A DNA stretch of 64,000 bases from Bacillota bacterium (lineage in GTDB: Bacteria > Bacillota > Clostridia > Lachnospirales > Lachnospiraceae), in the NCBI GenBank assembly GCA_023392535.1, contig JAEVYY010000012.1:5755-69754 (forward strand), given 5' to 3'. Of this stretch, positions 35,904-45,013 are shown one piece after another (the stretch's first letter is position 1; each line of letters starts with the position of its first letter). Position numbers and translations under genes: made by a program. The notes beneath the pieces were generated by a model. It made no database searches. It had not been told where the DNA came from and worked only from the letters and a program-made list of their open reading frames with translations.

Positions 35904-35962
35904 TGGCACGAGCTGATTATGATAGTAATAGCGATATGGTATTGACTGTAAACGGTAAGTAA
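35903..35962 (+). CDS. Possible 19-residue ORF coupled to the ATPase gene
   Basis: An ATG overlaps the ATPase stop (TAATG at 35901-35905) and opens MARADYDSNSDMVLTVNGK before a stop. It may be a chance frame, a short coupled peptide or the first residues of a lost gene. Only the coupling supports it. Confidence 0.2.
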   Translation: MARADYDSNSDMVLTVNGK

Positions 35963-36064
35963 ACTATCAGTTGATTCATCTAAACTACCCGTCGGTTGAA
36001 TTAAAAGAAAGGAGCCCGTATGATGCAATCATCAGATAAACAAATCAGAAGGAGAACAAACCAA

Positions 36065-36466
36065 ATGAATAAAGAAACAATGGGTATGATGATCACCTCA
36101 AAAAGAAAAGGATTTGGTATGACACAGCTTGATCTTGCTGAAAAGATGGGAGTTACAGATAAGGCGGTTTCCAAATGGGAACGTGATCTATCCTATCCGG
36201 ACGTTAATTCTCTGCCCAAATTGGCTGAAATCTTAGGGACGACTGTAGATGAACTGCTCCAGAATAGGACGGGAACTAGTAAACAGGAGAACCATATGTC
36301 AGCCACCGAACTGGTACCTTTAATTCTACGTGCCGTATGCCTTGCAATGGGAGTTGCTGTTGTAGTTCTTTCAGTCATCGGAAAAATAGATACAAAGCCA
36401 GCGATTACTATGCTTGGGATTGGCCTTGCTTGTGTAGGAATGAGTCTAATTGAAAGAACAGATTAA
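36065..36466 (+). CDS. Cro/C1-type helix-turn-helix regulator with membrane tail
   Basis: Predicted 133-residue regulator. The XRE helix-turn-helix is at about residues 8-62 (MTQLDLAEKMGVTDKAVSKWERDLSYPD, split as MTQLDLAEKMGVTDKA and VSKWERDLSYPD), followed by two hydrophobic segments (about 85-105 and 108-125). Such small membrane-tethered XRE proteins are frequent in Clostridia. ATG 36065 lies nine bases after AGAAGGAG; ATG 36020, after AAAGGAG, would add 15 residues not typical of the family. Target unknown; it may act on the neighbouring ABC module. Confidence 0.82.
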   Translation: MNKETMGMMITSKRKGFGMTQLDLAEKMGVTDKAVSKWERDLSYPDVNSLPKLAEILGTTVDELLQNRTGTSKQENHMSATELVPLILRAVCLAMGVAVVVLSVIGKIDTKPAITMLGIGLACVGMSLIERTD

Positions 36467-36506
36467 TAAAAGCTATAGTTGCACATATAAGTGTTTTAAA
36501 AAAAGC

Positions 36507-36539
36507 GAGCAGACTTTACGAAAAGTCTGCTCACTTTTT
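36507..36539 (+). terminator. Terminator after the XRE regulator gene
   Basis: Perfect 11-base arms GAGCAGACTTT (36507-36517) and AAAGTCTGCTC (36522-36532), then ACTTTTTT. Confidence 0.88.
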
Positions 36540-36582
36540 TATGAAATTGAGTCACTTATTTGATCTTTAATCATTCGAGCAT

Positions 36583-36630
36583 TTTTAGTGTTAATATCAC
36601 AACCTTTTAGTTGTGATACCAACACTAAAA
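36583..36630 (+). promoter_or_regulatory. Nested inverted repeat before the flavoenzyme operon
   Basis: TTTTAGTGTT (36583-36592), ATCACAAC (36596-36603), 6-base centre, GTTGTGAT (36610-36617), AACACTAAAA (36621-36630): two perfect dyads sharing one axis. No T tract follows. It lies about 80 bases before the start codon at 36710. A regulator site, perhaps for the LysR protein encoded at the end of the cluster, is likely, but a transcribed hairpin is also possible. Confidence 0.55.
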
Positions 36631-36709
36631 CGGCTGTGTCTTTCATACATTTGGCATGTTATATTATTAACAAAGATTAAATATAGCAAAAAAATTGGAG
36701 GAAACATCG

Positions 36710-38653
36710 ATGTACACAAATAAGTATCCGCATCTCGCTCAGAGCTTGAAGCTGAGTCACAGCGGGATCACACTCAAGAACAGAATCACCAGCGCTCCAC
36801 AGTGGAACTTCATGGCAACTTATGACAACCATATCACCAGAGAATGTGTGGAAGCTGCCATTCCTATTGCAAAGGGGGGATCGGCAGTGGTTGCCATGGG
36901 CAGCGGTTTTATTAACAAGGAACTCCCTGCTGCCTGCCACCATGTCCCGGGAATGAGCGATCCTCACATGGTGGTTTCTCTTTCACAGTGGGTGGAAGCA
37001 GCAAAAAGATGGGGCGCAAAGGCTGAGATAGAGCTTGTCCCGGTTGCTTCTTATTTTGGCACTCATGAAGTCGAAAGTTCCGTCGGTATCCCTATGGATA
37101 TTGATATTAATATTCTTACGCATGATGAAATCAAGCAGTTTATTGAGGATTATTCTGTTGCAGCTAGAAATGCAATGAAAGCTGGTGCTGACATTGTCAA
37201 CGTTCATGGTGCACACGGACAGCTCCCTGCATTACTTTTTAATCCCGTTTTTAACAAGCGTACAGATGAGTATGGTGCACAGAATTTTGAGAATAGGTGC
37301 AGATTTGCAGTCGAGCTTCTTGAGGGCATTCGAAAAGAGTGTGGCAACAATATTGCTATCGAGTACCGTCTCAGTTGCACTGATATTGTGGAAGGTTCTC
37401 CAGAAGTCGAAGAAGTCATTGAATTTGCAAAGGTCATTCAGGACAAAATTGATATGCTGCTCATCTCCAGAGGATGTCTTGCAATTAACAGACTTCTTCC
37501 CCTCATCCTCCCACCTACCTACATGGATCATGGTATTAATATTGAATATGCAGCAAAATTCAACGCTGCTCTCGATATTCCGGTAGGTGTAATCGGTGCC
37601 GTCACCTTTGAACAAGCGGAAGAAGCTGTGGCCTCCGGCAAGGTTGAGTATGTTGCTATGGGTAGACAAAATATTGCTGATCCTGACTGTGTCAACAAGG
37701 CACTTCATGGCAAGGAAGACGATATCCGTCCTTGCATCCGTTGTAATACCTGTATCAGCCGTAGCCATTTCTTCATGAAGCCACCTCGTTGTGCTGTTAA
37801 CCCTAGATATCACAGAGAAATGGATTTTAACTATATGCCTGGCATAACCGAAAAGAAAAAGGTTGCCGTTGTTGGCGGAGGCCCTGCTGGTATAGAAGCT
37901 GCACGTACAGCGGCAGAGCGGGGTCACGAAGTTACCCTATTTGAAAAGGAAGATATCCTTGGTGGCGTGTTCCGTGGTGCAGCCGCAGCCCCATTTAAGG
38001 ATGATCTTAAGAATTATTTAAGTCACGTTATCCGCAAAGCACATGAGCAAGAGGGACTTACCATCCGCATGTGTACCGATGCTACTCCAGAGCTTCTTGA
38101 TGCCGAAAGTTTTGAAGCCGCTATTATTGCAATAGGGAATGTTCCTTTCTTTCCTAAGTGGCTTACTTGTAAGGATAAAAGCCGTGTTGTTACAGTAAAT
38201 GATGTTGACAGTGGTGCGGCTCAGGTCGGCAATAACATTGTTATCGTCGGTGCTGGAATTACCGGGCTCGAAACCGCTTACCGTTTCTTACAGCTTGGAC
38301 GCAAGGTCACCGTAATCGATATGCTGCCGAAAGATCAGATCGCACAGACCAACGCTCCTATCAACAGCTATGCCCTCTTTAACATGTTGGAAGAATATCA
38401 TTGGGATCTGCGTTGTGAAACCAAGCTTGTTGATGTAACCGATGATGCAGTTATCATAAATTGCAATGGAGAAGAGAAAAAGCTTGAGGCAGACAGCATT
38501 ATCATTGCAATGGGCGGCAAGGCCAACATAGATCTTATTAATGCTTTTCAACAAACAATCCCTGAAACCTATGTTGTGGGTGATTGTAACGGTGTGATGG
38601 GTAATCTTTGGAACTCTGTCACCACAGCATTTGATGCGGCAATGATATTATAA
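36710..38653 (+). CDS. OYE/2,4-dienoyl-CoA reductase-like Fe-S flavoenzyme, first paralogue
   Basis: A 647-residue oxidoreductase with an N-terminal Old-Yellow-Enzyme TIM barrel (FMN, about 1-335), four cysteines for a 4Fe-4S cluster (C342, C345, C348, C361) and a C-terminal FAD/NAD(P)H pair of Rossmann folds (GGGPAG at 389; GAGITG later). This is the plan of 2,4-dienoyl-CoA, enoate and BaiCD/BaiH-type bile-acid reductases. In the barrel, H166 and H169 are kept (HGAHG), but the usual tyrosine that follows is Gln171, so proton donation may differ. The start is ATG 36710 after TTGGAGGA. Codons are richer in C than upstream genes. Probable substrate: an enoate or enone. Confidence 0.9.
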   Translation: MYTNKYPHLAQSLKLSHSGITLKNRITSAPQWNFMATYDNHITRECVEAAIPIAKGGSAVVAMGSGFINKELPAACHHVPGMSDPHMVVSLSQWVEAAKRWGAKAEIELVPVASYFGTHEVESSVGIPMDIDINILTHDEIKQFIEDYSVAARNAMKAGADIVNVHGAHGQLPALLFNPVFNKRTDEYGAQNFENRCRFAVELLEGIRKECGNNIAIEYRLSCTDIVEGSPEVEEVIEFAKVIQDKIDMLLISRGCLAINRLLPLILPPTYMDHGINIEYAAKFNAALDIPVGVIGAVTFEQAEEAVASGKVEYVAMGRQNIADPDCVNKALHGKEDDIRPCIRCNTCISRSHFFMKPPRCAVNPRYHREMDFNYMPGITEKKKVAVVGGGPAGIEAARTAAERGHEVTLFEKEDILGGVFRGAAAAPFKDDLKNYLSHVIRKAHEQEGLTIRMCTDATPELLDAESFEAAIIAIGNVPFFPKWLTCKDKSRVVTVNDVDSGAAQVGNNIVIVGAGITGLETAYRFLQLGRKVTVIDMLPKDQIAQTNAPINSYALFNMLEEYHWDLRCETKLVDVTDDAVIINCNGEEKKLEADSIIIAMGGKANIDLINAFQQTIPETYVVGDCNGVMGNLWNSVTTAFDAAMIL

Positions 38654-38671
38654 AGTAGGGAGGAAAATACA

Positions 38672-40639
38672 TTGGAAAGCAATTTTAACAAATACCCTCA
38701 TGTCTTTTCACCGATTCAGGTCGGTACAATGACATTAAAAAATAGATTTCAGTTCTCTCCTATGATTTGTTGTCTTAACACTGCAGGGGGCGAAGTCACC
38801 CCTGAATACATTGAGTGGATCGCTCAGCAGGCCAGAACAGGTGCTTCTTTGATTACGATAGGCGGTACCTCCATTGACCATGACACGGGAGATGATTTCG
38901 AGGGAGAAATCGACGTCACCACCGATATGAATGTGATCGGTCTTAAGCGTATGGCTGACGAGGCTCACTATCGTGGTGCTAAGATATCCATTGAGCTTGT
39001 CCATGCAGGTCGCGGGGCTATGCCGCGCCTTCTAAAGGACGGCGTTGCAATGGCCCCTAGTATCTTTCCTGCCACAGGTGGTCCGGAGGGGGTGGGAAAC
39101 ACTCATATTCGTGAAATGACCTATGCAGACATTGAGCATATCGTTAATCGTTATGCAGAAATCGCAGAGCGCCTTGCGAATTGTGAATTTGATGCATTAA
39201 TGCTCCATGCCGCTCATGGTAACCTCATTGCTCAGTTCATGTCACCTTGTTTTAATCATCGCAATGACTGGTATGGTGGAAGTTTTGAAAACAGAATGCG
39301 GTTTCCGCTCCAGATCATGAAGGAAATCCGCAAGCGTGTTGGGAAACGCATCAATATTGATATGCGCATCAGCGGGCATGAGCTTATCCCTGGTGGGCTC
39401 ACCACGCAGGATATGATTGAGTTCGTCAAGCTTGCTCAGGAATATATTGATACGGTTCATGTTTCTGTTGGAATGATTATTGAGTCCGATTATTTCTATT
39501 ATAGCATGCCTCCTTACTATCATCCGCACTGCCACAACGTAAAATATGCGGAGGCATTTAAAAACTGTGCAGATATCCATATTCCTATCACCACCGTTGG
39601 CAGCATCACCTCTGTGGCTGAGGCTGAGGAGATTATTGCTTCCGGCAAGGCAGATATGGTCGCAATGGCGAGACCGCTTATGGCTGAGCCTGACCTATTG
39701 AAAAATGCGTACGCAGGTAAACCCGAGTTAAATCGTCCTTGCCTGCGCTGCTATGAGTGTGCGCCGAATATTATGCAGCACCTGCATTGCGCAGTGAACC
39801 CTGTCTGCGGTCGTGAAACGCAGTACCGTGTGATTCACAAGGCAGAGGAAAAGAAAAAAGTAGTTGTTATTGGTGGCGGTGTCTCCGGTATGATGGCGGT
39901 TCAGACACTCGTAAAGCGTGGACATGAGGTCGTGCTATTTGAAAAAGAAGATATGCTTGGAAAGAAACTTTATGAGATAAGCAGCTTGTCTTTCAAAGGC
40001 GATATGCGCAGATATTGGGATTGGAATGTGAAAACAACCCTTAACAGCGGTGCAAAGATCTATCTTGGCGCAAAAGCGACTCCCGAACTTGTTATGGCGG
40101 AACATCCAGATGCTATTTTTATTGCCACTGGTTCCACCCCTATCGTTCCCCCTATTGAGGGCATTGAGAGAGTACAGTCTATACTTGATGTTGACAATAA
40201 GCGGGTGCAGGTCGGCAAAAAGGTTGTCGTCTGTGGAGGCGGTTTGAGTGGTGTTGAATGTGCGCTTGATCTTGCTAAAGAAGGGAGAGATGTCACAGTC
40301 GTCGATATGTTACCTGCGGAAGCCTTTGCCCGTGATGCATCACCATCTCCACGCACCATGCTAATGGCTCTGCTCAAGGAAAATAAGGTAAAACTGATTG
40401 GAGAAAGCAAGGTGCTCCGTTTTACAGAAGCGGGTGTTGAAATTGAGGACCGCAGCTGGCGTAAGACCATGCTTGAAGCTGACACGATCGTTAATGCTTT
40501 GGGGATGAAGGCTGATTCCAAGATGGTTGAATCATTTAGTGGTCTTATTCCTGAGGTTTATGTGATTGGTGACGCTACACGTGTCAACAATATCAGACAT
40601 GCAAATCAATCTGCATTTATCTATGCAGTCGAGTGCTAA
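38672..40639 (+). CDS. OYE/2,4-dienoyl-CoA reductase-like Fe-S flavoenzyme, second paralogue
   Basis: A 655-residue paralogue with the same three-part plan: FMN barrel, cluster cysteines C357, C360, C363 and C373, and FAD/NAD(P)H domains (GGGVSG near 398). The barrel motif reads HAAHGN, with Asn184 where family members usually have Tyr. It starts at TTG 38672 about ten bases after AGGGAGGA; no ATG fits better. It lies 18 bases after the first paralogue, so both are made together and may act in sequence or on related substrates. BaiH-like or steroid enoate reductases are the nearest known types by architecture. Confidence 0.9.
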   Translation: MESNFNKYPHVFSPIQVGTMTLKNRFQFSPMICCLNTAGGEVTPEYIEWIAQQARTGASLITIGGTSIDHDTGDDFEGEIDVTTDMNVIGLKRMADEAHYRGAKISIELVHAGRGAMPRLLKDGVAMAPSIFPATGGPEGVGNTHIREMTYADIEHIVNRYAEIAERLANCEFDALMLHAAHGNLIAQFMSPCFNHRNDWYGGSFENRMRFPLQIMKEIRKRVGKRINIDMRISGHELIPGGLTTQDMIEFVKLAQEYIDTVHVSVGMIIESDYFYYSMPPYYHPHCHNVKYAEAFKNCADIHIPITTVGSITSVAEAEEIIASGKADMVAMARPLMAEPDLLKNAYAGKPELNRPCLRCYECAPNIMQHLHCAVNPVCGRETQYRVIHKAEEKKKVVVIGGGVSGMMAVQTLVKRGHEVVLFEKEDMLGKKLYEISSLSFKGDMRRYWDWNVKTTLNSGAKIYLGAKATPELVMAEHPDAIFIATGSTPIVPPIEGIERVQSILDVDNKRVQVGKKVVVCGGGLSGVECALDLAKEGRDVTVVDMLPAEAFARDASPSPRTMLMALLKENKVKLIGESKVLRFTEAGVEIEDRSWRKTMLEADTIVNALGMKADSKMVESFSGLIPEVYVIGDATRVNNIRHANQSAFIYAVEC

Positions 40640-40654
40640 AGAGGAGGTATTAAA

Positions 40655-41863
40655 ATGAAAAAAGCGATTAATAAAACTGCTTTAAAATGGACGATTCTAG
40701 CTATTGCCCTACTTCAAATGGGAGGTATGGGGTTGGCTCCATCGCTTGCAGCTATTTCAGCAGATATGCCAAATGTACCTGTGTCCATCATTCAGACAAT
40801 CACCTCCTTCCCCTCTTTTGTGATGATTTTTGTCTGTCTTATTGCAATAAAGCTCTCTGAAAAGCTCTCCAAAAAGGGCATATTGCTCTTTGGCGAGATT
40901 GCAATTTTCGCTGCCGGTATTCTGGGCTATCTGTTGCACAGTAATATTGTTGAACTATATATATGGGCGGCTCTGCTTGGTGTAGGTTTTGGTACCATCC
41001 TGCCTACCTGCAGTGGTATCCTTGCCGAAAATTATGACGAAAAGGAACGCGGTAGTATCATGGGTATCCAGTCTGTGTTCACCAACATCGGTGCAATGTA
41101 CCTGACCTATGTGGGTGGTGCACTTGCCTCCTACAAGTGGCATCTGAACTATTTGGTATATTTCATTGCTCTGCTTCCGCTTATCATGGGATTTCTATTC
41201 ATCCCTAATGATAAGAATAAGCTCCCGGCTCAGTCATCGAAAAGTACAATGAATAAGGTTGGTATCAAAGACCTCTCACCCGAAACATGGATTTACGGTG
41301 CGTTTACGTTCTTGTTTTTGATATGTTACGGTGTACACTCCGCAAATATTGCATTCTTCGTAATTGAAAAAGGGCTGGGTACCGCGGCAACCGTTGGTAC
41401 CATCATGGCTCTGTGTACAATCGGTGGTATGTTGGGCGGAGCAACGTTCAAGTATGTGAACAAAATATTTAGTACCTATACTTTTTGTGTATCTTATATT
41501 TTATTAATCATAGGCTTTGTGCTCACTATCGCAGCAAACAATCTTACTATTGTACTTGTGGGTGGAGTCATCGTCGGTATGTCCATAAGCTGGACGATTC
41601 CTCAGGCTATGCTCTCCCTTACCAACAGCAACAAGGTGGAAGCGACCACGATGGCTTGCTCTGTCGGTCATATAGGAGGTCAAATTGGAACCTTCTGCTC
41701 TGCGTTGGTCATGACCTCTATCACAAGCTTGTTTACTAGCTCTACAAGCTTTCGATATGTCTTCACTGCTTGTGTCTGTGTTGCACTCGCGATCGTTGAG
41801 GCTGTTATTATAAAGGGAATGAAGGCCAGAGTTAAGGAGTCAATTTATGGAAAGAACAAATAA
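40655..41863 (+). CDS. MFS transporter, first of an overlapping pair
   Basis: A 402-residue major facilitator protein with 12 predicted segments. It has the loop GILAENYDEKERGSIMGIQS after segment 4 and a central break near residue 195. It follows the second flavoenzyme by 15 bases after AGGAGG and overlaps the next MFS gene by 17 bases. Context suggests import of the flavoenzyme substrate or export of its product, as BaiG does for bile acids. No substrate motif is evident. Confidence 0.88.
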   Translation: MKKAINKTALKWTILAIALLQMGGMGLAPSLAAISADMPNVPVSIIQTITSFPSFVMIFVCLIAIKLSEKLSKKGILLFGEIAIFAAGILGYLLHSNIVELYIWAALLGVGFGTILPTCSGILAENYDEKERGSIMGIQSVFTNIGAMYLTYVGGALASYKWHLNYLVYFIALLPLIMGFLFIPNDKNKLPAQSSKSTMNKVGIKDLSPETWIYGAFTFLFLICYGVHSANIAFFVIEKGLGTAATVGTIMALCTIGGMLGGATFKYVNKIFSTYTFCVSYILLIIGFVLTIAANNLTIVLVGGVIVGMSISWTIPQAMLSLTNSNKVEATTMACSVGHIGGQIGTFCSALVMTSITSLFTSSTSFRYVFTACVCVALAIVEAVIIKGMKARVKESIYGKNK

Positions 41864-43061
41864 AAAAAAGGCTGTCATTGGATTGCTTGTTCTTCTTATT
41901 GCCAATACATCTGCCGCAGGTGCAGACTGGTGTACCTCTGCACTTGTCAACATCTCTATAAGCTTTCCCGATGTACCATACAGTATCATAACTTTAGTCA
42001 ATAACATCCCCAACCTTTGTGCAGTTGTTTTCACTATTGTTGCCGGAGCATTGGTCAATAGAAAAATATCGCTTAAAAATATGATTCTCATCGGAACTGG
42101 TATGCATTGTATAGGTGGTGTTTTACCGCTTCTTGCTGAGAACAGTTTTCCTCTCCTCATGATCGGTCGTTTTGCTTTCGGTATTGGTTACGGCATCATG
42201 CAGGGTATCTGCATCTCTATGAGTTTTAAGCTTGTCGCTAACGAAAAACATAGAGCAGCGGCTATGGGTTGGGCACTTACTGCTCAATATTCTACCAATA
42301 TGGTCGCGCAGGTCGTCGTCGGATACCTGTGTGAAATCCAATGGAATTACAGCTTTCTTATTTATTTATGGAGTCTTATTCCTTTTGTCGTTGTTTTACT
42401 GCTATGCCCTAAATTCCCACTGGATCAGGAGGATAGAACTGCTCTAGGCGGCGATAGCAGCAGCCTCGGTAAGAGTGAGACTCTTATACAGTCCATCAGG
42501 GCATTACCCAAATCTGTATGGATATTCACAATAATAGTAGGCGTGTATATGTTCTGTTATTATCCCATGTTTTTAACCATAGGATCGATCATCATTGGCA
42601 GAAATTTTGGTACTTCTGTTAGCATTGGTTATGCTATGACCTTCTATAGTGTGTCCTCACTGTGTGGCGGTTTGTTCTTCGGTTTATTGGCTAAGCGTTT
42701 GAAGCACTGGACACTTTTTTTCTCTCTCGTAGGCGTTGCCATTAGTTCTCTTGGGATTTATTTAGCCCCATCGTATGCGATAATTTGCCTTTTCCTTGCC
42801 ATCGGTGGGATTACCTCTACCTGCATCTTGCCTGCCTGCAACAATGCATACTTTGCACAGGTTCCGCCCAAGCGTTCCTTTCTAGCCTCCAGTATCATTT
42901 TAGCAGGTTTTAACATAGGTGCATTTTTTGGAACTCCGTACATCGGTCTAGTGGAAGCTTTTGGCGGTGAAGTTTATACTACTTTAGTCATTTCTCCCGT
43001 TATACTTGTGATCATGGGAATTGTCAGTGTGAATCTTTGCAAGCAAGCAGTTACAAGCTGA
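41847..43061 (+). CDS. MFS transporter, second of an overlapping pair
   Basis: A 404-residue, 12-segment major facilitator protein resembling its neighbour (AGADWCTSALVNISISFPDVPYS, split as AGADWCTSALVNIS and ISFPDVPYS, against ISADMPNVPVSII). GRFAFGIGYGIMQG marks segment 4. Its ATG lies inside the previous gene, so translation is coupled. Two co-translated MFS proteins could work as importer and exporter, or as a heteromer. A strong terminator follows. Confidence 0.88.
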   Translation: MERTNKKKAVIGLLVLLIANTSAAGADWCTSALVNISISFPDVPYSIITLVNNIPNLCAVVFTIVAGALVNRKISLKNMILIGTGMHCIGGVLPLLAENSFPLLMIGRFAFGIGYGIMQGICISMSFKLVANEKHRAAAMGWALTAQYSTNMVAQVVVGYLCEIQWNYSFLIYLWSLIPFVVVLLLCPKFPLDQEDRTALGGDSSSLGKSETLIQSIRALPKSVWIFTIIVGVYMFCYYPMFLTIGSIIIGRNFGTSVSIGYAMTFYSVSSLCGGLFFGLLAKRLKHWTLFFSLVGVAISSLGIYLAPSYAIICLFLAIGGITSTCILPACNNAYFAQVPPKRSFLASSIILAGFNIGAFFGTPYIGLVEAFGGEVYTTLVISPVILVIMGIVSVNLCKQAVTS

Positions 43062-43086
43062 TATTTTTCTATACTACTATAAATCG

Positions 43087-43128
43087 AATGGGCTGTAGCA
43101 ATTATACAATTGCTGCAGCCCATTTTGA
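43087..43128 (+). terminator. Bidirectional terminator between flavoenzyme operon and lysR
   Basis: AATGGGCTGTAGCAATT (43087-43103) pairs over 17 bases with AATTGCTGCAGCCCATT (43108-43124), one G-U, four-base loop, then TTG. The convergent LysR gene ends at 43132, so it may serve both strands. Confidence 0.85.
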
Positions 43129-43131
43129 GGT

Positions 43132-43998
43132 TTACCAAGTTTTAAAATAATTTATAAATTCTTCTACCATGACTGAGGGCTTTCGGTATGTTAGCGTAAC
43201 GAGACCAACATCCCATGTATTTGGGGGTTCCTCCGGAATAAGTACCACTTTCTCAGAGATACTTGTGGGTTCACCAATATAAAAACTAATCCCAGCATTA
43301 TTCTGGCACAATTCCAGTATCAAATGTGTATCAGGGCTACGCATGTATACATTTGGTACAAATCCCTCCTTTTCGCATCGAGAGATAAAACCATCGCCGC
43401 TCTTGTTCTTGATGTCAATTGTGATAAAGCGTTCCTCTTTTAACTGTGAAACGGAAAGCGTGGGACACTTTGACAACGGATTTTTCTTTGATACTACAAA
43501 ATACACGGGCTGCTTCTTGGTGCTATGTACGGTAAATAGCTTCGGGTCAACTGGTAGTGTGCAGAAAGCGATATCTGCCTCGCCGCTTATCAGTGCATTT
43601 TCACATTCCACATCCGCAGCTTGCTCGAGATTGATATTGATCTCCGAGTGGTATTCACGAAACGCATTGAAGGTATCAATAGGGAACACTTGCATCATAC
43701 CCATCGGAATATAAATATTCAACGTTGCCTGGCGTTTCTCTTTCATTTGCTCCATACGTTCGATAACGCTGTTATATTCGCGCAGCATAGTAAGTGAACT
43801 CTCAAGAAATAGATTTCCATATTCGGTCAGACTCAGCTTTGCATTATTCCTGGATAAAAGCGGTGTTTGTAACTCGTCTTCCATACGACTGATAATTTTG
43901 CTGATACCTTGTTGGGTAATACTCAAATAATTTGCGGCCTTTGTAAAGCTCATAAACCGGCAGACCGTTACAAAGCAGTTGATTTGATAAATATTCAA
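43132..43998 (-). CDS. LysR-family transcriptional regulator
   Basis: A 288-residue LysR protein: N-terminal winged helix-turn-helix (about 1-62; FTKAANYLSITQQGISKIISRME) and a two-lobed effector domain (about 90-285). It starts at TTG 43998 after AGGGGTG. It lies convergent to the flavoenzyme/MFS operon, an arrangement in which the regulator commonly governs the neighbouring genes; the nested dyad at 36583-36630 is a candidate site. Effector unknown, perhaps the reductase substrate. Confidence 0.9.
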   Translation of the reverse strand: MNIYQINCFVTVCRFMSFTKAANYLSITQQGISKIISRMEDELQTPLLSRNNAKLSLTEYGNLFLESSLTMLREYNSVIERMEQMKEKRQATLNIYIPMGMMQVFPIDTFNAFREYHSEININLEQAADVECENALISGEADIAFCTLPVDPKLFTVHSTKKQPVYFVVSKKNPLSKCPTLSVSQLKEERFITIDIKNKSGDGFISRCEKEGFVPNVYMRSPDTHLILELCQNNAGISFYIGEPTSISEKVVLIPEEPPNTWDVGLVTLTYRKPSVMVEEFINYFKTW

Positions 43999-44065
43999 AG
44001 AAATACACCCCTAATTAGCATATTATTTTTTACCAATATTCATTGTATATTTCTCTAATATAGCA

Positions 44066-44114
44066 TAAAAATCAGGTCAGAACAAATATAATTTCACTCC
44101 TGTTCTGACCTGAT
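44066..44114 (-). terminator. Terminator of the TraX-like gene (minus strand)
   Basis: Perfect 14-base arms ATCAGGTCAGAACA (44071-44084) and its complement at 44101-44114. On the minus strand the stem is followed by TTTTT (complement of 44066-44070). Confidence 0.88.
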
Positions 44115-44130
44115 CGTATGTAGTATTTGG

Positions 44131-44874
44131 CTAAAATAACAAGGAAATGTTCCCATAAATAATAAGTCTCAAAATACCTATAATAATAAGGTGTGCCGGA
44201 TAATATGCGTAAAAAAACCATTTTATCCAATTTGCCTTACCTTTTTCGCCATTATATAGTTTTAAAACTGGATAAACAAGTAAAACACCTATTAGCACCA
44301 TAGCGTATATTTTGCTTACAAAGAAAAACGAAACAACTCCGTACAAGAAAACCAACGGCAACATCTTTTTCATTTGGCCTTTAAGATCACCACGTTTTTT
44401 ATACATTCCTATTATTGCTAATACAGCTATGCATGACCAATCTGCAGGAAATGCACTCCATATTAAAATAAAAGTAAGGAGCTGTTTTTGCCATACGCGT
44501 GTTTGAAACATTTTATTATCCTCTATCCATAAAACCAATGCAGCGATAAACAATGGATACATAACGCTTGTTTGGTTGAATACTCCTGTGCGAAAAGGAA
44601 TGAATGGAATTCCAAATGAAAAACAATATGCGAAATGCGAAATTAATGAAAAAATCCCCAATCTCAAGATGTACTTTTTTCTATCCTTTGTGTAGTAATA
44701 TCCCTCGCAAACAAAAAACCACATAATAGGAGCAGTTAGTCTTCCAATCAGATGCATCCCAATCGACATCGGCGCATTTGTAAAACCAGAGAAAATCAAA
44801 TCTGCCAGATGGTCAATTGTCATAGCAATAATTGCAATTAGTTTTAAATGATTTCGATTCAATTTTATCTGCAT
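44131..44874 (-). CDS. TraX-family membrane protein
   Basis: A 247-residue protein with seven or more membrane segments of the TraX family, named for F-pilin N-acetylation but widespread in Firmicutes without conjugation genes. The opening LKLIAIIAMTIDHLADLIF and MHLIGRLTAPIMWFFVCEGYYYTKDRKKY, here given in parts, match the family well. No other transfer genes are near, so a role in acetylating a surface polymer is as likely as pilin modification. The SD on the minus strand is AGAGGG. Confidence 0.87.
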   Translation of the reverse strand: MQIKLNRNHLKLIAIIAMTIDHLADLIFSGFTNAPMSIGMHLIGRLTAPIMWFFVCEGYYYTKDRKKYILRLGIFSLISHFAYCFSFGIPFIPFRTGVFNQTSVMYPLFIAALVLWIEDNKMFQTRVWQKQLLTFILIWSAFPADWSCIAVLAIIGMYKKRGDLKGQMKKMLPLVFLYGVVSFFFVSKIYAMVLIGVLLVYPVLKLYNGEKGKANWIKWFFYAYYPAHLIIIGILRLIIYGNISLLF

Positions 44875-44943
44875 TTTATTTATCCCTCTTTTGTATAAAT
44901 ACTTAATTCACTCAATTTTACCATACAAAATAAAAAAATTCTA

Positions 44944-44996
44944 TTGACAAAACAGTAGTATTGGCTCATACTGAACATAATTTGAACATGTTCAAA
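44944..44996 (+). promoter_or_regulatory. Promoter and palindromic operator of the TetR gene
   Basis: TTGACA (44944-44949), 17 bases, CATACT (44967-44972). Just downstream is the perfect 16-bp palindrome TTTGAACATGTTCAAA (44981-44996), preceded by a further half-site TGAACAT (44972-44978). It lies 18 bases before the tetR start, where a repressor would block transcription. Confidence 0.72.
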
Positions 44997-45013
44997 ATGG
45001 GAGGCAAACTAGA

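Noticed and set aside
37232..37927. 231-codon open frame on the minus strand
   Set aside because: It lies wholly inside the first flavoenzyme gene, whose protein has clear motifs throughout; the antisense translation has no family features.
40060..40521. 153-codon open frame on the minus strand
   Set aside because: Inside the second flavoenzyme gene, composition typical of an antisense shadow.
44131..44874. TraX-like gene as evidence of a conjugative element
   Set aside because: No relaxase, coupling protein, type IV secretion gene or origin of transfer is visible nearby; TraX-family proteins are common outside conjugation.
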